From NCBI GenBank assembly GCA_965229525.1, contig OZ245886.1, positions 3,348,001 through 3,412,000 of the forward strand: DNA of 64,000 bases. The letters are read 5' to 3'. This DNA is from HXMU1420-13 sp965229525. Lineage in GTDB: Bacteria; Bacteroidota; Rhodothermia; Balneolales; Balneolaceae. This document shows positions 17,115-25,570 of this stretch, in pieces (the stretch's first letter is position 1; each line of letters begins with the position of its first letter). Position numbers and translations under genes: made by a program. The notes under the pieces were generated by a model. It ran no database searches and was not told the DNA's origin. It was given only the letters and a program-made list of their open reading frames with translations.

Positions 17115-17256
17115 GTCAGCATCTTGATTTTCTAGTTAAACATATTTCACGGATCAAGTTTGTGGTGTATTTGATCCCCGATGACGTCTAAAGTAGATAA
17201 ATAATTCTTTTTAATAAGCTAAATATCACGGTACATTCTCGATTCATTTTTCGCAG

Positions 17257-18489
17257 ATGGCAAAGAAAGAACCCAGAAAAGCAGCTTTATCTTTTATTTT
17301 TATCACCGTTGTTCTTGATACAATTGGTCTTGGGATTATCATACCCGTAATTCCGGCTCTGATTATGGAATTAACAGGAGAGGGATTAGGAAAAGCTGCC
17401 ATTTATGGCGGCTGGCTGATGTTCGTGTATGCCTTCATGCAGTTTCTATTCGCTCCGATTATTGGAGGTCTGAGTGATCGTTTTGGTCGTAGACCTGTTT
17501 TACTATTATCGCTCTTTGGTTTTGGTGTGGATTATTTAATTGTTGGATTTGCTCCAACCATTACCTGGCTTTTTGCAGCAAGAATTTTCGCAGGGATATT
17601 TGGTGCTTCTCATACTACCGCAACTGCCTATATCGCTGATATAAGCTCACCGGAAAAAAGAGCGCAGAATTTTGGCTTAATTGGAGCCGCATTTGGAATG
17701 GGATTTATTCTGGGTCCCGTAATTGGTGGATTACTAGGAGAGTATGGTGCTAGAGTCCCATTTTTCGCTTCAGCAGGGCTTGCATTCATTAACTGTCTAT
17801 ATGGATTTTTTATCCTACCAGAGTCCTTATCGAAAAAAAATAGGCGAGCATTTGAATGGAAACGAGCAAATCCACTTGGTTCACTGCTTCAGATAAAGAA
17901 GTTTCCGGCGATTGCAGGTCTCGTAGTGGTTTACTTTGTATTGTATCTCTCTCATCATGCCACGCAATCCACGTGGACCTATTTTACCATGCTTCAATTT
18001 GATTGGGACGAGGCAATGGTTGGTTTTTCTCTCGGCATTGTTGGTGTTTGTGTAGCAATTGTACAGGGGGGATTAACTCGAATCGTTATCCCAAAATTTG
18101 GAGAACGAAAATCGGTCTATATCGGACTTCTTTTTTATACATTCGGTTTCTTAGGATTTGCTTTTGCCCCAGCGGGATGGGTTTTATTAATAATGATTGC
18201 ACCTTTTGCTTTAGGTGGCTTTGCCGGACCGGCTTTACAAGGAATTATATCAAACGGAGTTGAAAATAATCAACAAGGGGAGCTACAAGGAGCATTAACC
18301 AGTTTGATAAGCTTAACCGCAATTATTGGTCCCCCCATGATGACTGGATTATTTGGGTTTTTTACTTCATCAGATGCACCATTCCAACTTCCAGGAGCTG
18401 CCTTTATTACTGGCTCTGTTCTATGCCTTGGTTCCTTTTTTGGGGCTATGTTTGTGATGCGAAGAAATCTTCTTAATTCGAGTGTATAA
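17257..18489 (+). CDS. TCR/Tet-family MFS transporter
   Basis: A 12-helix proton-coupled exporter of the DHA1/TetA type in the inner membrane. Helix 1 carries DTIGLGIIIPVIP, and the loop after helix 2 has the major-facilitator motif A GGLSDRFGRRP at residues 70-80; helix 5 has the GPVIGGLLGEYG antiporter motif. Length of 410 residues is normal. Homologues annotated as tetracycline exporters are common chromosomal genes with no proven drug role, so resistance should not be assumed. It is followed by an intrinsic terminator, separating it from greA. Confidence 0.88.
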   Translation: MAKKEPRKAALSFIFITVVLDTIGLGIIIPVIPALIMELTGEGLGKAAIYGGWLMFVYAFMQFLFAPIIGGLSDRFGRRPVLLLSLFGFGVDYLIVGFAPTITWLFAARIFAGIFGASHTTATAYIADISSPEKRAQNFGLIGAAFGMGFILGPVIGGLLGEYGARVPFFASAGLAFINCLYGFFILPESLSKKNRRAFEWKRANPLGSLLQIKKFPAIAGLVVVYFVLYLSHHATQSTWTYFTMLQFDWDEAMVGFSLGIVGVCVAIVQGGLTRIVIPKFGERKSVYIGLLFYTFGFLGFAFAPAGWVLLIMIAPFALGGFAGPALQGIISNGVENNQQGELQGALTSLISLTAIIGPPMMTGLFGFFTSSDAPFQLPGAAFITGSVLCLGSFFGAMFVMRRNLLNSSV

Positions 18490-18547
18490 TCAATCATCCC
18501 GATTTTACTAGACAAACAGTAAGAAACAATGTATTTTCAAGCCGTTT

Positions 18548-18590
18548 AAAGAAGCATATCGCGGGGTCGGCATGCTTCTTTTTATTTTAT
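18548..18590 (+). terminator. Hairpin between the MFS gene and greA
   Basis: A 10-bp perfect stem (18548-18557 with 18572-18581, arm AAAGAAGCAT) with a GC-rich 14-nt loop is followed by TTATTTTAT. It ends 21 bases before the greA start, so it may terminate the MFS transcript, or act as a leader hairpin on a greA transcript that starts upstream of it. Confidence 0.65.
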
Positions 18591-18610
18591 CAGCACTAGA
18601 AGAAAGAAGA

Positions 18611-19084
18611 ATGAGTAAAGTTCAATATTTATCACAAGAAGGCTACGACAAGTTAGATGCAGAGCTAAAAGATTTAAAAACCAGAGGCAGAAGAGAAATT
18701 GCAGCAGATATAGCCGAAGCTCGTGCAAAAGGCGATTTAAGTGAAAATGCAGAGTATGATGCGGCGAAAGAAGCTCAAGGGCATATGGAAGATCGAATCA
18801 CAAAACTAGAAGACATTTTAGCCAACGCTCGGATTATAGATGCTAAAGATCTTGATTTAACCAAAGTTCGCATCCTCACGAAAGTGACTATTCTGAATAA
18901 AAAGATGAATAAAGAAATGAAATATACTTTGGTCTCAGCGAATGAAGCTGATTTTGCTAAAGGAAAAATTTCCGTTGATTCACCTATTGGTAAAGCACTT
19001 TTAGGGAAGGAGATAGGAGAAACAGTGGAAGTGAAAGTACCGGCCGGAATGCTGGAATTAGAGATTAAAAACATCGAAATCTAA
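18611..19084 (+). CDS. greA: Transcription elongation factor GreA
   Basis: GreA enters the RNA polymerase secondary channel and stimulates cleavage of backtracked RNA. The N-terminal coiled coil carries the acidic tip region ENAEYDAAKEAQG at about residues 43-55, and the C-terminal FKBP-like domain ends in SPIGKALLGKEIGETVEV. From the chosen ATG the protein is 157 residues, the normal length; the frame opens 13 codons earlier but that extension would lie in the terminator hairpin. It is probably the first gene of the long run that continues through ackA and pta. Confidence 0.96.
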   Translation: MSKVQYLSQEGYDKLDAELKDLKTRGRREIAADIAEARAKGDLSENAEYDAAKEAQGHMEDRITKLEDILANARIIDAKDLDLTKVRILTKVTILNKKMNKEMKYTLVSANEADFAKGKISVDSPIGKALLGKEIGETVEVKVPAGMLELEIKNIEI

Positions 19085-19095
19085 AGAGGCAATCG

Positions 19096-19545
19096 ATGAA
19101 ACGACTCATCGATGTTTATGTGTATCGTATGAACTCCGGAATACCGGAGTTTTTGCTTTTATTACGATCTAGTAAGAAGATTTATGCCAACCAATGGCGA
19201 ATGGTGGGCGGTAAAGTAAATGAAGGTGAAAATTATTGGATGGGTGCACTTCGGGAGATGAGAGAAGAACTTGGTGCTTCTCCTGATCAATTTTGGGTAA
19301 TTCCATCCATGAATACATTCTATGAAGCCAAATCTGACCAGATACATCATATCCCAGCTTTTGCAGCAGAGATCTCTGATCAAGAAATTAAATTAGATGA
19401 TGAGCATACAGAATTTCGCTGGGTGAATGTGGATGAAATTGAAGAAATGATTGCCTGGCCGGAACAAAAGCGGTTAATTCGACTTACAGACCAGTTGTTA
19501 CGTAATCAACAAATACTCCCAGAGTGGCGAATCGAGCTATCATAG
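19096..19545 (+). CDS. Nudix hydrolase
   Basis: A hydrolase of nucleoside diphosphates linked to another moiety X. The Nudix box GX5EX7REUXEEXGU is complete at residues 39-61 (GKVNEGE, then REMREELGA). At 149 residues it is a single-domain protein. The N-terminus MKRLIDVYVYR and the substrate-side residues give no clear specificity; the family includes dihydroneopterin triphosphate and 8-oxo-dGTP hydrolases. It lies 11 bases after greA, and its end overlaps the start of the next gene by 22 bases, so the three are probably cotranscribed. Confidence 0.9.
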   Translation: MKRLIDVYVYRMNSGIPEFLLLLRSSKKIYANQWRMVGGKVNEGENYWMGALREMREELGASPDQFWVIPSMNTFYEAKSDQIHHIPAFAAEISDQEIKLDDEHTEFRWVNVDEIEEMIAWPEQKRLIRLTDQLLRNQQILPEWRIELS

Positions 19546-20825
19546 CAGTTTTGTTTTTATTTGTATTGATGGGTTCATCCATCAATACACAAGCTCAATA
19601 TCGACTTTCGCCGTATCCTGATCTTTGGTACAACGATATTGATGGAATTAGATTAGGTCTTCGCGTTCTTGGTGAAGTTGAAGGTACCTTTAAGGATGGT
19701 CCACACCGTTTAGATGCTGGTGTTTGGGTGGGATCGAAACTACCGGATAATCCGATTTCCTATTATTTGTCATTTACAGAACCAATCCCAGCCTTTAGTA
19801 AATTTGGAGGAGAGGGTAATCTTCAGTTGATTTCATTAACTCGAACTGGATTTTCTAAGCATCAACTTAGTTTTAATAAACGATGGCAACGCGGGTTCGA
19901 AGAGTTAGATCATACAGAAATTAGTCTGTTTTTCTCAAGACAAATTCGATATAACTCAAACTATTTATTGAATAGATATTTATGGAGAGAAAGCTGGCTG
20001 GCTATTCTTGGAACTGAAATATTTATTAGTGAAGATTTCAAAAATGGCCGGTTTGCAACGAAGTTAGCAGTTCAGGGAAATGTGGATCAATCGGCTGTTG
20101 AAGGTGAGTTCTGGCGTACTACAGTAGAAACGGAATATAGAAGAGACTTCAATGAAAGCGTTAAACTTCGTATCAGGTCTTTTGCCGGAATTGTTAGTTC
20201 TTTTGCTCAACCTGAATTTAAATTTCTTGCAACGTCTTCATCACCAATTGAATGGGTGGATCAAGGGTTTTCAAGAGCAAATGGATTGATTTCAACTAAC
20301 TGGATGAATTCCGGAAATATTCATTTTGATGGAGGTGGTAATCTTCGAGGATATCAAAATGAAACTGGAATGATTCTAAAAGCACTTGATCAAACTGTGA
20401 ACGGACAATTTAAAGTCCCTTTACATCATAAAATAATTGCATTCAATATCGATCTGGAATTCCCAAATCCATTAAACACAGCACTCAAGAAGATTAGATA
20501 TTTTGGGGATATCGTCGAGTTTAGGTCTTATTCATTTTTCGATATCGGACAAGGTGTTGGAAATCGTGTAGTAACCGATCCGAATGCTGTTCAGCTACCT
20601 AATATAGTCCCACCAGAAATAGAAAGTGTTTTTAAGTCAGGTGATTGGCTTATGGATGCAGGTCTTGGCTTCCAATTTTCTGCAAATATTCCTGATTATT
20701 TGGGTAAAGATCGCGGTATCTTTATTCGGTATGATATTCCTTTTTGGTTGTCATCACCATCAAACAATGAGAGTAATTTTAAGTACCGAAACGTCGTTGG
20801 CATCGGTGCAATTTTTAATTTTTGA
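19524..20825 (+). CDS. Outer-membrane beta-barrel protein (Omp85-like barrel without POTRA domains)
   Basis: A signal peptide occupies residues 1-24 (cleavage after INTQA). The rest alternates polar and aromatic residues in strand-like runs and ends in a terminal phenylalanine (VGIGAIFNF), as outer-membrane barrels do. The segment GGGNLRGYQ has RGY at 275-277, resembling the conserved VRGF/Y loop motif of Omp85/TpsB barrels, but no POTRA repeats precede it. A similar lone barrel occurs at the C-terminal end of some surface-located peptidases. The overlap with the Nudix gene supports the first ATG as start because it places the signal peptide exactly at the N-terminus. Function unknown. Confidence 0.7.
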   Translation: MANRAIIAVLFLFVLMGSSINTQAQYRLSPYPDLWYNDIDGIRLGLRVLGEVEGTFKDGPHRLDAGVWVGSKLPDNPISYYLSFTEPIPAFSKFGGEGNLQLISLTRTGFSKHQLSFNKRWQRGFEELDHTEISLFFSRQIRYNSNYLLNRYLWRESWLAILGTEIFISEDFKNGRFATKLAVQGNVDQSAVEGEFWRTTVETEYRRDFNESVKLRIRSFAGIVSSFAQPEFKFLATSSSPIEWVDQGFSRANGLISTNWMNSGNIHFDGGGNLRGYQNETGMILKALDQTVNGQFKVPLHHKIIAFNIDLEFPNPLNTALKKIRYFGDIVEFRSYSFFDIGQGVGNRVVTDPNAVQLPNIVPPEIESVFKSGDWLMDAGLGFQFSANIPDYLGKDRGIFIRYDIPFWLSSPSNNESNFKYRNVVGIGAIFNF

Positions 20826-20828
20826 GAC

Positions 20829-22046
20829 ATGAAAATTCTAGTCATCAATTGTGGGAGTTCTTCGATCAAATATCAGTTGATCAATTCTGAAGAAAAAGAC
20901 ACACTATGTAAGGGAATTGTTGAACGAATTGGAGCCGTAACCTCCATCATAAAACAGGAGTTCAAAGGAGAAAAGCCTATTCGCAAATCCATGGCATTGG
21001 ATAATCACGCAACAGCACTTAAAACAATCATGGAGTTGCTAATAACTGCGGATAATGATCATTTACATTCATTAGATGAGATTGAAGCTGTTGGCCATCG
21101 CGTTGTTCATGGTGGGGAGACTTTTAAGGATTCCGTGTTAATCGATGAATTCGTGGAAGAAGCCATTCAGGCAGCCTATGATATCGCGCCACTTCATAAT
21201 CCTCCAAACTTGCAAGGAATCAGGGCTGCAAAAAAGCATTTGCCAAATGTGCCTCATGTTGCCGTTTTTGATACCGCTTTTCATCATTCTATTCCACAGC
21301 ATGCCTTTTTATATGGAATCCCGAACAGATTGTATCGTCGCTATAAAATTCGACGATATGGATTTCATGGTACCAGCCATTATTACGTGAGCAGGCAATA
21401 CTACAAATTGACTGGAAAGAAAAAAGAAGGGACAAAAATCATAACTTGTCACCTGGGAAATGGCGGCTCGATTACTGCGATTAAAGACGGTTTATCCATC
21501 GATACAAGCATGGGGTTTACACCTCTTGAAGGTCTTGTTATGGGAACCAGGTCTGGGGACATAGATCCGTCTATCTTGTTCTACATCATAGAGAAAGAGG
21601 AATTATCTTTAGCCAATGTTCATGCGTTATTGAATAAACATTCCGGCCTTCTTGGCTTAAGTGGTTATGCGGGAGATATGAGGGATCTCCTGGAAGAAGC
21701 CGAAAATGGAGATCGTCGTTGCCAGGAAGCGATTGATGTATTCTGCTACCGTGCCAAGAAATATATTGGATCTTATATCGCGGCAATGAATGGCGTTGAT
21801 GCAATTATATTTACAGGTGGAATTGGGGAAAACGCATCCAAAATACGTTCTCTAATTCTCGAGGATATGGAATATGCCGGAGTAATTCTGGATGAAGAAT
21901 TGAACACAGATAGAAAAAATGGATATAACATCAACCACAATAACTCTAGCGTTGATATCATGGTTATACCAACAAATGAAGAGTTAGTGATAGCCATCGA
22001 TGCTGCTAAAATTGCCATTGCTTCTAAACAAACGCCCTGGGCATGA
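20829..22046 (+). CDS. ackA: Acetate kinase
   Basis: AckA interconverts acetyl-phosphate plus ADP with acetate plus ATP. It carries all acetate-kinase signatures: INCGSSSIKYQL at the N-terminus, GHRVVHGG, DTAFHHSIP, GFHGTSH, the substrate segment TRSGDIDPS and the FTGGIGENA motif. Length of 405 residues is standard. It starts three bases after the barrel gene and overlaps the following lipoprotein gene by four bases (ATGA). Its partner pta lies two genes downstream, an unusual split of the ackA-pta pair. Confidence 0.98.
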   Translation: MKILVINCGSSSIKYQLINSEEKDTLCKGIVERIGAVTSIIKQEFKGEKPIRKSMALDNHATALKTIMELLITADNDHLHSLDEIEAVGHRVVHGGETFKDSVLIDEFVEEAIQAAYDIAPLHNPPNLQGIRAAKKHLPNVPHVAVFDTAFHHSIPQHAFLYGIPNRLYRRYKIRRYGFHGTSHYYVSRQYYKLTGKKKEGTKIITCHLGNGGSITAIKDGLSIDTSMGFTPLEGLVMGTRSGDIDPSILFYIIEKEELSLANVHALLNKHSGLLGLSGYAGDMRDLLEEAENGDRRCQEAIDVFCYRAKKYIGSYIAAMNGVDAIIFTGGIGENASKIRSLILEDMEYAGVILDEELNTDRKNGYNINHNNSSVDIMVIPTNEELVIAIDAAKIAIASKQTPWA

Positions 22047-23758
22047 TCAAAAAAATTGGAATCATAACACTTTTGATTGTTGCTTCTGCCTGTTCAAGTT
22101 CAAAATGGGTAGTTGAGAATCAATATGAGGTGGATAGAAATGATTTCGAATTAATTGAATCGCAGCAGTTCTTGCAAAGAATAGGCACCATCACGCCAGA
22201 AAATCCGATAGTTCAGTTTGAAATTTTGGCAGCTAATTCGTTTGAATATACGCAAAGAGTGAGAACAGATAGGTTCATCCAAAGATACCGTCCAATTTTC
22301 AGATCGGTTTTGATGGGAATAGCAGGTGCCGGATTAGCTTCGTACACTGCTGATGTAGCACAAAAAAGCAATTCGCAGCAAGGTTCGATTTCAACATCTA
22401 CCTTTTATTATGGTGCCGCGGGCTTGATAACTCTAACTTCATTCTTAAACATGAAGTCTAAGGGGGAATCTAATCCAACAGGAGAAGTACGTTTGCTTCG
22501 TAAAACCGGTTCTGTTACAGAAACGGATACGGTAAGTGCTCAGCCAAATCCAGGATCAGATGTTTCATATACAATATATTATGAAGGTGATATCCTGGCT
22601 TTCGGAAATAATCTAGAATACCGAAACAATAGATACACTGTAAACCTTCTTGAGAGTTTTAATCCCGAACTAGCCGAATACTCAATTGATGATGTTATCA
22701 CACTAGAAATCTATTTTGGAAACGATATCTATGTAAATACTATCCCCGTAAATTCTTTTCTAGAACAATTTGTGGTTATAACATCTGATATAACTGCACT
22801 AAGAGATGAACCAGTTCTTGATTCAAGAACCATTCTAACTGACCTGGCTAGGGGCAGTCAATTAAAATTTGTGTCGGAAGAAGAGAATTGGTATCGGGTT
22901 TTATATGGAATTTCTGAAACTTATATAGCAAAAACAGATGCTGAATTAATATGGCGCCCATCAGAATTTGCTTCTCAGCTTTCTATAATCACTGTTCCTA
23001 ACATTCCTTTTGGTAACATAGATGTAGAAAGTGATATACCTCAACTGAGTGATGTAACCGAGGGTGCTTACGGTTTTATTATTGCAAACCGGGAATATCA
23101 GGGAGAATATTCAGAACGAATTTATGCAGAAAGAGATGCTGAATTAATCAGTACGTATCTTAATGAAGCATTCGGTTATAGGAATGACAACATTCGATTA
23201 ACAAATAATATCGAAAACCAACAGCAATTAGTCCTTTCATACAATAGAATGGTGAATGAAATACGACGAGATCAAAAGAAACTTGTTGTTTTTGTTTCTG
23301 GATATGTGGAAAGTGGGGAAGATGGCCAGGTTATGATGCTTGGAACCGGTGGATCCGTGTCTTCCAGCATCAATCTGAATTCATTTTTCAGTGGTATCTC
23401 CCGATTACCTGTAGAAGAACTAATAATCTTGCTTGATATTGACAATGTTGAGAACGAAGAATCCTCAATAATAGAACCATTAGCTAATCAAATAATTGCA
23501 AATAATGCCAATACAGCTATTTTAGTCAGTTCTACGGAGACCCAGAGGTCACGAGATTATTCCAGCACTGGCGGTGATCAAAAAAGGCATAGTATTTTTA
23601 GCTACTTCATCGCCGATGCTATTAAAAAAGGAGCGACAGACATATCTGATGTTCTAAACCATTTACAGCGAAACGTTGATTATACATCTCGGCGATTGCA
23701 TAATCAGCCACAACACATATTGTTTTTTGGTAACTCTGAGTTAAGTTTCATCGAATGA
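22043..23758 (+). CDS. Lipoprotein with SH3-like and caspase-like domains lacking the catalytic dyad
   Basis: A lipoprotein signal (LIVASAC, lipidated C17) leads a 571-residue protein. A membrane-embedding-like segment lies at about 88-132, an SH3-like domain at about 245-303 (ALRDEPVLDS, ENWYRVLY) and a caspase-fold (peptidase C14-like) domain from about 342 to the end: GAYGFIIANREYQG, AERDAELISTYL, LVVFVSGYVESG, IILLDIDNVE, HSIFSYFIADAIKKG. In active caspase-fold enzymes the two strands end in SGHG and DAC; here they read SGY (419-421) and DID (465-467), so both catalytic His and Cys are absent. I infer a non-enzymatic scaffold. It is translationally coupled to ackA and to the exporter gene after it. 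Confidence 0.7.
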   Translation: MIKKIGIITLLIVASACSSSKWVVENQYEVDRNDFELIESQQFLQRIGTITPENPIVQFEILAANSFEYTQRVRTDRFIQRYRPIFRSVLMGIAGAGLASYTADVAQKSNSQQGSISTSTFYYGAAGLITLTSFLNMKSKGESNPTGEVRLLRKTGSVTETDTVSAQPNPGSDVSYTIYYEGDILAFGNNLEYRNNRYTVNLLESFNPELAEYSIDDVITLEIYFGNDIYVNTIPVNSFLEQFVVITSDITALRDEPVLDSRTILTDLARGSQLKFVSEEENWYRVLYGISETYIAKTDAELIWRPSEFASQLSIITVPNIPFGNIDVESDIPQLSDVTEGAYGFIIANREYQGEYSERIYAERDAELISTYLNEAFGYRNDNIRLTNNIENQQQLVLSYNRMVNEIRRDQKKLVVFVSGYVESGEDGQVMMLGTGGSVSSSINLNSFFSGISRLPVEELIILLDIDNVENEESSIIEPLANQIIANNANTAILVSSTETQRSRDYSSTGGDQKRHSIFSYFIADAIKKGATDISDVLNHLQRNVDYTSRRLHNQPQHILFFGNSELSFIE

Positions 23759-24603
23759 TGGGACTTTTATTCATTGCATTAAGTGTTCTCTGTTCGCTTT
23801 GTATTGCTCATTTATTAAAACTGGTTCGAAGAGCAGAACTATCCATAATCCCAGTTTTAGTAGTCAATTATTTTACTGCTGCATGTATAAGTTTTCTCAC
23901 TTCGAAAGAGAATACTCAACTTTGGGACATATCTTACGCTACATTATTTTTTGCAGCATTTACTGGTTGTTTATTCATCGTAAATTTTTTTCTATACAGT
24001 TATTCATTGAATAAAAATGGGGTAGGAATTAGTATTGCCGCAATGCGACTTTCGCTCGTTTTACCAGTAATCGTAAGCCTATTCATCTATAATGAATATT
24101 TAGATTTTGCTACTTATGTTGGAATAGGCATCGTTTTTATAGCACTTCTGTTATTGATTCCATTCTCTAAAACCGATTCGGGTGCAAGATTCTCGAGTTC
24201 GCTCATTGTACTCTTTCTATTAAATGGTTTAGTAGATGTATTGCTAAAAATATATGATCGCGAACTTGCAACCAGCCTATCAAAAGACGTATTTCTTTTT
24301 TTGATATTTATGTCGGCGTTTATTGTAGGTTCTACTTATTTGATCGTCAAGAAAAAATTCATGTTTGATAAAAAAATCGTTGTCTATGGTTTTTTGATCG
24401 GAATCGTAAATCTTTACTCCAGCTTTTTCTTACTTTTGGCGCTAGAATATCTTTCCGGAGCACTGGTATTTTCAGCTACAAATATGCTGAATGTATTTTT
24501 AGGAACATTACTCGGCATTTTTTACTGGAAAGATCATCTAAACCGAAATCAAATGTGGGGCTTGGGTCTCGCAATCATCGCTATTATACTTTTAGTTATT
24601 TGA
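23755..24603 (+). CDS. EamA/DMT-superfamily transporter
   Basis: A ten-helix inner-membrane protein of 282 residues with the internal duplication typical of drug/metabolite transporters. The second half ends with SGALVFSATNMLNVFLGTLLG followed by NRNQMWGLGLAIIAIILLVI, the usual EamA C-terminal pattern. Start overlaps the lipoprotein gene by four bases; a second Met directly follows, so the start may be one codon later. The substrate is unknown. Its position between ackA and pta makes export of an acetate-linked or sugar metabolite conceivable but this is only inference. Confidence 0.8.
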   Translation: MMGLLFIALSVLCSLCIAHLLKLVRRAELSIIPVLVVNYFTAACISFLTSKENTQLWDISYATLFFAAFTGCLFIVNFFLYSYSLNKNGVGISIAAMRLSLVLPVIVSLFIYNEYLDFATYVGIGIVFIALLLLIPFSKTDSGARFSSSLIVLFLLNGLVDVLLKIYDRELATSLSKDVFLFLIFMSAFIVGSTYLIVKKKFMFDKKIVVYGFLIGIVNLYSSFFLLLALEYLSGALVFSATNMLNVFLGTLLGIFYWKDHLNRNQMWGLGLAIIAIILLVI

Positions 24604-24604
24604 T

Positions 24605-25549
24605 ATGAATATCATCGAGAGCATTAGGTTAGAGGCATCAAAAAGATTTAAATCTATTGTTTTACCAAGATCCTCTGATTCCAGAGTAATACAAGCTGCT
24701 GAATATCTACATGATCACAAGTTGTGTAAACCTATTTTATTGAAGAATGAAGAATTAGCGGCAACTTCATTAGAGATCTTAGAAATTGAAAATCATCCAA
24801 AATTAGAAACCTATGCTGAGTCTTTCTATCAAAAAAGAAAGCATAAAGGTGTTACAATGGAACAAGCACTTCAAACAATCAAAGATCCATTGTACTTCGC
24901 ATCATCCATGCTTGCTCATGATGATGCAGATGGTGGAGTAGCTGGTTCAATTTCTACCACAGGGGATGTTTTACGAGCAGCCATACAAACAATAGGCTTA
25001 AAACCAGGTTCAAAAGTAGTTTCGTCAACGTTTCTAATGAGTTTTGACGACGGTCGTGTTTTCACTTATGGCGATTGTGGCGTGGTACCGTATCCTAACT
25101 CTGAACAATTAGCTTCCATTGCCATCGATTCTGCTGATACGCATAAAAAATTAACCGGTCATGATTCACGCGTTGCCATGCTCAGTTTCTCAACGAAGGG
25201 AAGTGCAAATCATGAACGCGTAGAACTAGTTCAAACTGCATTAGAGATTGCAAAAACACAAAAACCCGAATTAGCTATTGATGGTGAACTTCAGTTTGAT
25301 GCAGCTTATGTAGATAGCGTAGGTCAACGTAAAGCTCCCGGTTCAACAGTTGCAGGAAATGCAAATGTGTTCATATTTCCAAATCTGGATGCTGGTAATA
25401 TCAGCTATAAAATTACAGAACGACTAGGTGGAGCTACTGCAACTGGACCTATTATTCAGGGACTTGCAAAACCAATGATGGATCTTTCAAGGGGTTGTAG
25501 TTGGGAAGATATTGTGAATGAAGCGTGTGTAGCTGCGTTACTTAGTTAA
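24605..25549 (+). CDS. pta: Phosphate acetyltransferase
   Basis: Pta transfers acetyl between coenzyme A and phosphate, supplying acetyl-phosphate to AckA. The short form (314 residues, PTA_PTB domain only, no N-terminal DRTGG domain) shows FASSMLAHDDADGGVAG, the active-site stretch FTYGDCGVVPYP and the C-terminal PNLDAGNISYKITERLGG. It lies one base after the exporter gene and 20 bases before manA. Together with ackA it completes the substrate-level ATP route from acetyl-CoA. Confidence 0.95.
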   Translation: MNIIESIRLEASKRFKSIVLPRSSDSRVIQAAEYLHDHKLCKPILLKNEELAATSLEILEIENHPKLETYAESFYQKRKHKGVTMEQALQTIKDPLYFASSMLAHDDADGGVAGSISTTGDVLRAAIQTIGLKPGSKVVSSTFLMSFDDGRVFTYGDCGVVPYPNSEQLASIAIDSADTHKKLTGHDSRVAMLSFSTKGSANHERVELVQTALEIAKTQKPELAIDGELQFDAAYVDSVGQRKAPGSTVAGNANVFIFPNLDAGNISYKITERLGGATATGPIIQGLAKPMMDLSRGCSWEDIVNEACVAALLS

Positions 25550-25570
25550 AGAATATCATCAGTACGAATT

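Noticed and set aside
17257..18489. Tetracycline-resistance gene
   Set aside because: TetA-like motifs are shared by many chromosomal exporters; no tetR-type repressor or mobile element is adjacent, so resistance is not supported.
18572..18610. Upstream ATG of greA adding 13 residues
   Set aside because: The extension MLLFILSALEERR lies in the terminator hairpin and makes the protein longer than the family; the ATG at 18611 aligns with the GreA N-terminus.
22043..23758. Active metacaspase or caspase protease
   Set aside because: Both catalytic positions are substituted (SGY for SGH, DID for DAC), and no other His/Cys pair is placed to replace them.
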